The notes under the pieces: model-generated | Told to the model about the DNA's origin: nothing | The model's database searches: none | The model's input: the letters and a program-made list of their open reading frames with translations, nothing else | Source of the DNA: Molanna angustata | Lineage: Eukaryota; Arthropoda; Insecta; Trichoptera; Molannidae | NCBI GenBank assembly: GCA_963576475.1 | Contig: OY754970.1 | Coordinates: 25,479,091-25,543,090 of the forward strand | Reading direction: 5' to 3' | DNA: 64,000 nt | In this document: positions 54,130 through 64,000 of the stretch, in pieces | Position numbering within the stretch: position 1 is the stretch's first letter | Layout: every line of letters begins with the position of its first letter | Program-made: the position numbers and the translations under genes

Positions 54130-54400
54130 TGTAATATATTGATGTAGCGCCTTACAACAGTCAATCTGTATAGCTGATAGGCATCATACGAGTTAGCACG
54201 AATCAGGATTTCGGCATTCTTCGGGAGTCGGGAGATCCATATAAACGAGTGTCTTGGGTAAGGCCGGGGCTGGATTGATCGTTTATAGTGCTCTCACGTT
54301 GTGGTTCATTAGTATAACTATTATTGTACTTCGATCTTATAAATATCAATTACTGTATTCAATAATATATGAGTAAATAGTCAACGCGTCTATTTATTTA
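54130..54400 (+). repeat. possible solo LTR
   Basis: GC-richer piece with CCATATAAACGAGTG (TATA-like), GTCGGGAGATCC and a run CAATTACTGTATTCAATAAT, as in gypsy-type LTR promoters and poly(A) regions. No clear TG...CA ends or target duplication were found, so low confidence. Confidence 0.22.
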
Positions 54401-54519
54401 AATATATATGTGTTATTTAAAAGTACGATATATTAAATTATCCAATCGTTGTAATCTGCTGTAGTATCCATAAAAAAAAACATTCTTTTCGCTATGAAAT
54501 AAATCTGGCAGAATATAAC

Positions 54520-55310
54520 CTTCTTCTTCTTCTTCGTTTAGTAGACCTAGTTGGTCTGTTCTTCAGAAACTATGCCTCCTGGGATGACGAAGTCCAGCTA
54601 TCCTTCCATCTCTTGGGTGGTCTACCGGGCAGGCGGCGGCCGGAAGGAATTTCATTTGCTGCTATATTTGCAAGCCGATCATTGTCCATCCTGGCTACGT
54701 GGTCCCTCCAATGCCTTCTTCTGGATCTACTCCATCGAACGATGTCCTGTATTCCACATGTTTTCCTTATTTGAACATTGCGAACACGATCTCGGAGAGT
54801 TTTACCAGTGATTGACCTTAGGACCTTCATCTCCGTTGTCCTTAGGAGCCCCTTGGTTCGTACAGTATCTGCTCGCGTTTCCACAGCATACGTCATGATC
54901 GGTCGCACACATGTTTTATATATTCTGACCTTACTGTCAATACGCATGTGTTTATTTTTCCAGATCATATTTTTCAGACATCCAGATACGACAGATGCTT
55001 TATTGACTTGTTCGCGGACTTCAGTGTATAAGTCGTTATGGCTGCAGATCTCTACTCCTAAATATTTGAAACTCATTACTTGTTCCACGGGCTTATCATC
55101 AACAGTTAGCTTACACCTTGAAGGTTGTTTGGATATAGTAATACTTTTTGTTTTACTGACTGATATAGCCATGTTTAGCCTCTGTGATACCACATGGAAT
55201 TTGTTCAACATTATTTGCAAGTCATTCTCAGTTTCAGCTATTATCACCGCATCATCTGCATAACAGATAACATTAACAATTTTGCCACCCATTTTATACC
55301 CTAGTCCCAA
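54520..55310 (-). mobile_element. RTE-like LINE fragment B3
   Basis: The minus-strand frame of about 245 codons: [84 protein letters not shown], then GAAGAAGAAG at 54520. The intact YADD site and long open frame make it the best-preserved member here, but it is 5'-truncated where copy E of the Helitron-like family begins. Confidence 0.9.
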
Positions 55311-55318
55311 GAATATAA

Positions 55319-55620
55319 CCCAACTGTCGATTTGTTCATGAGAAGTTATTTCTCTTAAAATATCAACCGTTTTAGCTAAGACGCGGGTACTAGGAAGGAT
55401 TATTTTGTATGGCGTAGTGGCAAAAAAAAAAACAACATACATACGTAGGTACCTACTATCAAACTATTTACATATTCGGGGTAAGAAAAAGGACCGATCT
55501 CTGCACTATCCTATCCTGACATAAATGTTTTGTATAGAAAACAAAATATCTTAAAATATTCAAAAATTTGGAATGACTTTCGCAATCGACAGTTGGATCT
55601 CAGGTGTTACATGCAACTAG
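55319..55620 (+). mobile_element. Helitron-like element, copy E (internally deleted)
   Basis: A|CCCAACTGTCGA start and TCGACAGTTGGA, CAGGTGTTACATG, CAACTAG|T end. Only 302 bp; the GT tract and core are gone. Confidence 0.87.
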
Positions 55621-56084
55621 TTTTATATAAACATTTATTTGTTTTTATATGTCAGTAAATTTGAGAAAATTTTACCAACATAGAAAATATTTTTTAGCCT
55701 TAATTTGATCTACTCAAATGTTATTCAAACAGAATATTTGATCCATATTTTATTCTTATTTATGTAGGTATACATAATATACCGGCATAATAATATATGG
55801 AAAGATTATATACTGGGAGCATAAGAAGGTCATGTTATAACCTAAAATGACTTCCTTGTCAAAGCAAAGCCCTGAAACATACCCGAAAACAAAAAAAATG
55901 TCGAAAACACATTTTATGATGGAGCATAATTTATGACATCACTGATCCTAACATGGGAGACATTTCTTCCTTCACTGACTAACTTATCGTTATTATTTTA
56001 TGGACTTGTTATCGATAAATCCGAATCCATTTTCAATCCTACGTATTTTGAATTGGACAAACTATATAAAATAATGTTTTTTTT
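55621..56084. other. no supported feature
   Basis: AT-rich DNA; the frame 55933-56160 runs into the inverted repeat arm and has no domain. Confidence 0.4.
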
Positions 56085-56585
56085 ATTCGAATATTTTTAT
56101 TATTGCATATGCGCAAACATTGGATTTTTTCCCCTGATGGGAGTCAAAGGTATTTTTTAACAGATTTTTTGATTATCTCAATAGAGACGAAGTTGGAATA
56201 TTTACCGTAGGAGAACCGGGAAATCAAGGCACCTACAGGGCTTACGACCTGTCATCGGCTGGTTCACGTGATCACTTTATGCGCTTGCGCAACGTTCACC
56301 AATTATGCCTTTTTAATGAGATCCCTATCAATTCAATTTTGAAAGTTCTATATATTGTAATACTGAAATTCTTTTCGCTTGAAAATAAGGAATTTTTACT
56401 ACAGCCATCTGTGTGTGAAATTATGAACAACATTCTTATTATTTTTTATTTATTTTCGTTATAACGCCATCTATTGAGAGAATTAATTTTTTTGGAAATA
56501 ATGAGAGCAACAATTCTTATACCTGAGGTGACAAATGCATTTTTCGCATAGAAGTCACCCCTGAATTGCGCCAGACTTATAAGGT
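56085..56585 (-). repeat. long inverted repeat, right arm
   Basis: Inverse of 52790-53235 (see that arm). A further piece, TTATTGCATATGCGCAA, recurs directly at 56640, so sequence of this family extends beyond the arm. The arms enclose about 2.85 kb with the LINE at 54520 and Helitron copy E. Confidence 0.8.
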
Positions 56586-56799
56586 CATTTTTGTCTTATT
56601 TACCTACTTGTACCAATGTGTAAGTAATCGAATATTTTTATTATTGCATATGCGCAATTATTGGATTTTTTTCCCTGTGTTTTTTTTATTTATTTGAATA
56701 ACAAATCTACCGGTTCCGAAGCGACCTCTTCTTCATTAGGACGGACCACAAATGAGAAAGAAGCAGTAAAATAACTAAACTATTAGTTTTACTATCCAC

Positions 56800-57390
56800 A
56801 CTATGAAATAGTGGAGAGTCATGATTTCACAATTTTTAAGCGTATTTTTTTTACATCAATTTCTCAACGGGTATCATGTACAGAGTGCACACTGTGAGTT
56901 TCGTCGTGATGTGTTTGTATGTATGGCGTATGGCGTACGGAATTATCTTTTTTATGTAATCTCTACAGCCCAAACTATAAGTCCGATCGACTTCATATTT
57001 ACATCATATGTGTAAAGTGCATAGACCTAGAGCTGATTAGTTTTCCATAGACAACTTTTAATTTCTTCTCTATGATTTCATCATTTACGTTGTTTTTTTT
57101 TTGTCCTCTCTAGAGCCCAAACTATAAGTCTGATTGACTTCATATTGATATCATATATGTAAAGTCCATAAATTTAGTGATGATCAGTTTTCCATAGATA
57201 TACGTTAATTACTTCTCTATGATTTCATCTGTCCAAATTTTCAAAATGCTCTCACGGTCTGGAAAATCGAGGTTTTTTTATAATGTTTAAAATTTTGATA
57301 CAATAAAAATACACTCATCAAAAATGCATTTAAGGATTGCTAAAATTTAGAGAAAAAATGTATAGTCTGCCATATCAATATAAAATAAAT
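56800..57390 (+). repeat. repeat family K, copy 2
   Basis: Starts CCACACTATGAAATAGTGGA and carries the CTCAACGGGTATCATGTA and CAAACTATAAGTCCGAT blocks. Cut off at the LINE fragment at 57390. Confidence 0.8.
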
Positions 57391-57660
57391 TAAGTGGAGC
57401 TGGCCTGGGCATATTGCCAGATTCCGGGATTCACGATGGACCAAATATATCGTAGAATAGCAACCGAGAACAAGCCGAAGAGGCGTCGGCAGACGCCAGG
57501 CAAGGTCGTCTGATCACATCAAGAAATGTGCCGGTGGGAGTTGGATACAGTGTGCCCAAGAAAGGGAGTTGTGGAGGATCAAGGGGGAGGCCTATGTCCA
57601 AGAATGGAAAAAAAACAGGCTGAAGAAGAAGAAAAAATTCCTAAATATTTTTTTGTTTGA
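57390..57660 (+). mobile_element. RTE-like LINE fragment A3
   Basis: GGAGCTGGCCTGGGCATATT, CAAGCCGAAGAGGCG, GATCAAGGGGGAGGCCTATG and GAAGAAGAAG match fragment A2. About 55 bp beyond the end also match A2 (TTTGTTTGAACAAACTTTGT). A second tail GCTGAAGAAGAACAAGAAG follows at 57702. Confidence 0.83.
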
Positions 57661-57719
57661 ACAAACTTTGTAACAACTTTGCCAGTATTTTTAAGTAACA
57701 GGCTGAAGAAGAACAAGAA

Positions 57720-58567
57720 GAAGCAATTAATAGAAAGAAACAATCTTTAATCGACAGGAAAGTGCTTTAAATATTATTTTAGTTTATAATCAAATATAAA
57801 TTAATGTCGCTGTTTAAATTTAATCTTAAAGTACCTAATGAGTGAAATTTAATTTCATGCCAGAAACTAGAACTAAATCGATTTGATTTACATACATAAT
57901 CTTGTTATTTTAAATAGGAAGTAGTAATTAAGAAAACAGCACATGAATTCCTAAATGTAATGGAAATTTAATGAAGGAAAACATTTCTTTGTTATCATTA
58001 CTGCATATATTACGATCGAAATGAAAAATGTAAATGGGAGAGGAGGGCGGTTATTATTACATATCGCAATATCACAAGGTGGAAACTAAGAATTAGTGTA
58101 GTTAAGTCAGTCCCCCATGCATGTTTGTGATTTAAAACATGCTAAACATGAAACGCGATTAAAAACAATACATAATCAAATGCATGCATGCTATTTGTGT
58201 ATATTGGATAAAAATGACATGCAAGCTTTGATAAATAGCTTATATTTTATTTTATTCATAAGGTATTTTATATTAGGTACCTACTTCTCCGACAACTAAC
58301 AGATACAATGTTAAATATTAATTAAACACGCACCCAATAACAAGTTGAAAAATTTTTTATTCATCTAATATGCTCTTTTATGATTGCGTCAAAATCGTTA
58401 TGGTTAATAATAATGTAAAATAAAATCGAAACATTGTAACAAACGTTGAGTAACTTTTCTGATTTTATTTCATGAATCTCATCAAGATATTTCGATATTC
58501 TGCTAATTCATAAAGTACAGCTGAAAAATCTCTTAAGCACGTACCGGATAGCGGTTTATAAAATATT
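57720..58567. other. no supported feature
   Basis: AT-rich; the frame 58117-58299 has no recognisable domain. Confidence 0.4.
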
Positions 58568-59877
58568 TATTTTTACTCTCCACACTATGGAATAGTGGAA
58601 AGTCATGATTTCACAATCTTTAAGCGTATTTTTTACGTCAATTTCTCAACGGGTATCATGTAGAGAGTACACACTATGAGTTTCGTCATGATGTGTTTGT
58701 GTGTAAGGCATTCGCCGTATCCTTTATGTGTTCTCTACAGCCCAAACTATAAGTCCGATCGACTTCATATTTACATCCACATTTACATCAATTGTGTAAA
58801 GTGCATATATAGACCTTAGGCTCATTAGTTTTCAATTGACAAATTTTAAATTCTTCCCTACGATTTCATCATATACGTTGTTTTTTGTGTCCTCTCTACA
58901 GCACAAACTATAAGTCCGATTGACTTCATATTGATATCAATTATGTAAAGTCCATAAACTTAGAGCTGATAAATTTTCTATAGATATCCGTTACTTTCTT
59001 CTGTATGACTTCATCTGTCCAAATTTTCAAATTGCTCTGACGGTCTTGAAAATCGAGGTATTTTTATATTCTTTTTTATTAAAATTTTTATATACACTGA
59101 AAAAAATAACTGTGACGACCGAACTGGCTACCTGCGTTTTTAACCAAACTTTTGTTACCAGTAATAAAAATTAACCTATTTATGACTGTAGTGTTTAGCT
59201 CAGGGTACAAAATATTTAGTAGCACAAAACGAACTGTTTTGTAGTCACTATAGTTCGGTTAATTTTAACATAACTTTTTTTTTCAGTGTACTCAAAAAAT
59301 ATACACAGTAAAAATACACTCTTCAAAAATGCATTCAAGGATTGTCAAAATTTAAAGAAAAAATCTCTGGTCTGCAATATCAATGTGAAAAATGTATATA
59401 ACATAAGTAAAATAGCTTCTGTATAGGAATATTGAGTAATCAACTTCATATTCATATTGTATTGGTCTCTATAGGCATTTGTATTTTTTACTCTCCACTT
59501 CTATCTCCCTCATGGGGTAGGCAGTAAGAACCGTTCATCGCATTTTTCTATCATGACACATATACATCGCCTCATCAACATTGATACACTGTCTCATACA
59601 AGCTTATCTTGTAGTAATGCAAATTTTTTATATCAATTTCTCAACAGGTTTCATGTAAAAAGTGCATAATATGAGTTTCGTGACAATGTTTTAGTGTGCA
59701 TGATGTATTGTGAAAACTTTTATCCTCTGGGAATCTTATATTTGTTTAAGAATCTAATAGAAATGCACTTCATAAAAATGCATTCAGAGATCGTCAATCT
59801 TTCAAGAAGAAAAATGTACACTTACCAATATGAAGTGGAGAGTTTAGTGTTGGCTACAACTCACTGGTTTTATTAAT
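58568..59877 (+). repeat. repeat family K, copy 3
   Basis: Most complete member: from CTCTCCACACTATGGAATAG to GTGGAGAGTTTAGTGTTGGC, with the internal CAAACTATAAGTC block twice. Interrupted by the MITE at 59095. Confidence 0.82.
59095..59288. mobile_element. 194-bp MITE with TA duplication
   Basis: Starts CACTGAAAAAAATAAC and ends ATAACTTTTTTTTTCAGTG, each flanked by TA (59093-59094, 59289-59290). An inner GACCGAACTGG / AGTTCGGTTA pair is also inverted. Tc1/mariner type by target; nested in family K copy 3. Confidence 0.8.
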
Positions 59878-60483
59878 TATTTGTTCAAATAGACAAACGC
59901 ACTTTTAATGTCATATTAAAGAATGCTTCACTACTAGTTTCTCACTATTTTTTATGAAATAATACTTCACTTTCAATATTGTATGAAAGTATACATCACT
60001 AACAGTTTCCGGTATATTCACCATTAATACTAATGTTATTCCCGTGGATAATATTTATTATGTGTTCTGACACAGGTATGACAATTTGATGGAAAAACGT
60101 GCCAATGATATATTTTATTATATCCGTAAACAGTTTGATATAAATACGATACACCAGAGGCTTAACTGACATTGTTTTTCGTGTCACAGGAGAGGAAAAT
60201 AAACAAAATATTACCACAGCGAAAGGAAAAAATAAATATTAATTCTCCATTTTTCGATACATGTCCCATATTTTGAAATAATGTACGTATTTTTAACAGA
60301 ACATTATTTGTAGGTGTAGGTAAAATTTTCACCGAGGTAGTGTACCAGAATATTCAACAGCAAAAAATGGGAAGTCAGATCAATGGTGTTTTTTTATATA
60401 TAGGTACTAAATGATTGCTATCATATTATACTTTATATATTGAAGTTGACAACGTAGACACCTATTATATAGGTTATTTTTTA
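59878..60483. other. no supported feature
   Basis: AT-rich with no protein-like frame. Confidence 0.4.
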
Positions 60484-60655
60484 AATGAATATGTCCTTGT
60501 TAAACAAGTACGTATACATCTTCCTAAATTCCCCTAACATAAGTTAATAAATGATTGTGCTATATGTAGGTGAACGAAATCGGTCGAGGCAGGATTCGAA
60601 TTCGCGACCACTGGATCACTAGTCTAGCGCGCTAACCGCTCTGCCATCGACCCAT
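60484..60655 (-). mobile_element. tRNA-derived SINE family 2, copy b
   Basis: Head GGTCGATGGCAGAGCGGTTA and B box GAATTCGAATCC with the same tail as 44388-44556. Confidence 0.87.
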
Positions 60656-60761
60656 CTGTTCAGTTGTTATTATTTCTATCATGTTAAAATATCATTATTT
60701 ATTTACTAGTCGTTCAAAGCTGGTTTAATGGCATAGCGGTAGTGCGTTATCAGTATCTAAC

Positions 60762-60949
60762 CAGGGGGGCAAGTCTGAACCAACCGGCAAAATCAAAACC
60801 CTCACGATTACCCATATCATGAATATAATTATTACATGGAGTTCTATAATATCTTTAGATGTCAGAGAACATCATATGATAATTATATCCATGATATGGG
60901 TAATCACGAGGGTTTTGATTTTGCCGATTGGTTCAGACTTGCCCCCCTG
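60762..60949. repeat. fold-back element with ~70-bp arms
   Basis: CAGGGGGGCAAGTCTGAACC at the left and its inverse at the right; arms run to GATATAATTAT around a ~45-bp loop. Arm sequence is related to the palindrome at 40616. Sequence to its left (GGCATAGCGGTAGTGCG) resembles a tRNA A box. Confidence 0.88.
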
Positions 60950-61750
60950 ATAGATCCGTGTTCTAATTTTTCATTCGCTTCTAAAACAAGCATTACCATA
61001 TTTTGGATATATGTGGATATGTACAGTACATGTTACTAGTCAAAAATTCCTACTCAAACTCCATTTATTTCCTTCATGATCATATCAGTCATATCTTGGT
61101 TTAGGCTTGTCTTTTATTACTACTTTTCATCCTTTTTTCTTTCCCTTGTAGGTATATTATTTTTTCCTGTCTCTCGTCCTTTATTACTGCGATATAACTA
61201 ATTTATTTCATAATTCATCCAAATAAATCATGAGTCGTATCCTAATTTATTATTATGTTACATTATATGTAGGTACATTGTCTCGTTTCATATTATCTTC
61301 ATAAATGATCTTATTTCTATCTGTGGAATTTATTTTATTAGTTAACGTCATGGTTCTCACTAAAATAGCATATTGGACAACAATTTAGTTTGCCTTTGAG
61401 ACGTTGGGGTCAACCATCGTTGAGGTTATTGCTTGGTTAACTCCATTTCCTGTCAATATCCTTATTGGGCGATAGCTATTATAGCCGTTATTAAAACTTT
61501 ACAACACCAATCGAAAAGGAGTTTCGATGATACCTACCCGAGAAAAGGAAGAAAAATGTTAAAATGGGTGAAAAGTAAAATAAGAAATACTTACCAGAGA
61601 AAGTGAGTGGAAGCATTATTAAAACTAGGACTTATCAAGCAATTCAATATGGGTCGTATTACAAGAGTTATTTGAGAATAATGTAAGAAAAAGGTAAGGT
61701 CTCGTACTGCGAGAATACTGCATACGGGACCTCAACTTTGTCTTACATTA

Positions 61751-62869
<1,119 letters not shown>

Positions 62870-62870
62870 T

Positions 62871-63813
62871 GAATCGACATTATTAAGCCAAGATGCGTGT
62901 ACGAAGGAAAATTTTGTATGGTGTAGTGGACTTTTTGCATGCTAATAACACCAACTAGAGGCCTCGCAGCATATATGTTCCTAAACATGGATTTACTCAG
63001 AATTCGGAGTAGAACATTTTATGTGAGTTTTGTGTGTGTGTGTGTCTGTGTGTGTGTCCGTCCCCCCTTATAACTTTTGATCCGCTCAATTTACAGAGCC
63101 CAAATTTTCAGAATATATAAACAGTTATAGCCTACAAAACTTTTATACTCAGAATTGTGAATTTTTGTTTCAGTCAGGGGTTATCAACTTTTGAATTTTT
63201 ACTTTATTTTTCCATATATCTCAGAAACCATAAAAGCTAGAACGCTGAAAATTGGCATAAAGATAGACAAATACAAAATCTCAAATTAGTTTTTTTTTTA
63301 AATTCCAGAGTTTCTCAAACATTTTTTATTAAGAAAAATATTTTATTTATGATAAATTTATGAGTTTAACTGCCTATATTTCCATTTTTTTTAAATATCG
63401 AACAAAGCCGAACACCCCAACTAGATAATTTAATTTTATATAAAAAATATAAACATTGTATTAGCACATCTCAAATTTTTTTTAACAATTTTTATAAAAA
63501 TTGAATTTAGTGACGACATCACTTCATACAATTTGTATGGCAATCGCCTACACACAATATCTAAGAAGACTTAATAGTTTGATAATTAAATCTCCAAACA
63601 TACATACCATCATACTGTTTTCATATTCTGTGTAGGAAAAACAGACTGACCTCCATACAATCCTATCCTGACAAACATACCTACATGTTTTATATAGAAA
63701 ATAAAATATCTTCAATATTTATTAATTTGTGTTGTTTATAGTTTGGTACGTATTCTTTGATTATGCATACTATCGCCATCGACAGTTGGATCTCATGTGT
63801 TACATGCAACTAG
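62871..63813 (+). mobile_element. Helitron-like element, copy G (5'-truncated, tandem)
   Basis: Begins within the family consensus (GAATCGACATTATTAAGCC, compare copy A near 19000) one base after the CTAG of copy F. It ends TCGACAGTTGGA, hairpin, CAACTAG|T. Confidence 0.87.
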
Positions 63814-64000
63814 TTCTTAAATAACTGCCGTAATACGACCGTATGTCAATGGCAAGCAAACGTCATTAAAGTAGGTAGGTATGTCATTTTTCTTTAAAAA
63901 AATCTATCACCATTGTGCTTTGCGCTTTGAAAGGCGATATAACCATTTATCTCTGCAAGAATTTTACATTTTGTCATTTCAATTTCCATATGAAATAATC

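Overview
This window is nuclear DNA from an insect. It is AT-rich, its genes have GT-AG introns of hundreds to thousands of bases, and between and inside them lie many classes of transposable element. The annexin and CUB/LDLa genes are animal genes. The RTE-like LINEs ending in GAAGAAG, the abundant Helitron-like elements with a (TG)n core and motifs such as TAGGTACCT resemble Lepidoptera, but the order cannot be settled from sequence alone.

Two host genes are present, both on the minus strand. The first (5307-28564) is a complete nine-exon annexin of the B11/A7/A11 type: 444 residues with a Pro/Tyr/Gln-rich N-terminal tail and four annexin repeats. All splice phases agree and the reading frame is open to a stop. 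The second (39244-49459 and further upstream) is the 3' part of a gene for a single-pass membrane protein with several CUB domains, an LDLa module, a transmembrane helix and a short basic tail. Eight exons give 1063 residues in one frame; the signal peptide and first half of the first CUB domain were not found.

The rest is mobile DNA. Elements with defined ends are: a Ty1/copia retrotransposon (29268-33830, LTRs identical by eye, 5-bp target duplication); a Tc1-type transposon (7761-9575, 30-bp perfect inverted ends, TA duplication); a decayed hAT (9727-12212, 8-bp duplication) carrying a LINE inserted with a 5' inversion; three non-autonomous hAT elements (13055-14137, 17565-18442, 16745-17257); a Harbinger-like element (12897-14594) enclosing one of them; a small Harbinger-like MITE (1266-1456); a piggyBac-like MITE (24774-25039); a TA-flanked MITE (59095-59288); two fold-back palindromes; and seven Helitron-like copies, all but one showing the A|TC...CTAG|T end pattern or a near variant. 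LINE fragments of at least five types, two tRNA-derived SINE families, a ~1-kb repeat family and a 370-450 bp inverted repeat pair complete the picture.

Layout: 0-5 kb LINE, MITE and AT-rich DNA; 5-29 kb annexin with transposon-filled introns; 29-34 kb copia; 34-39 kb Helitron copy and AT-rich desert; 39-49.5 kb CUB/LDLa gene; 49.5-64 kb repeats. I found no CRISPR, operon or previously unknown multi-gene system. The items of most interest are an in-phase A AAA AAG heptamer at the copia gag/pol frame change, the twin-priming LINE, the Helitron family with terminal inverted 12-mers, and an annexin exon squeezed between two LINE fragments.
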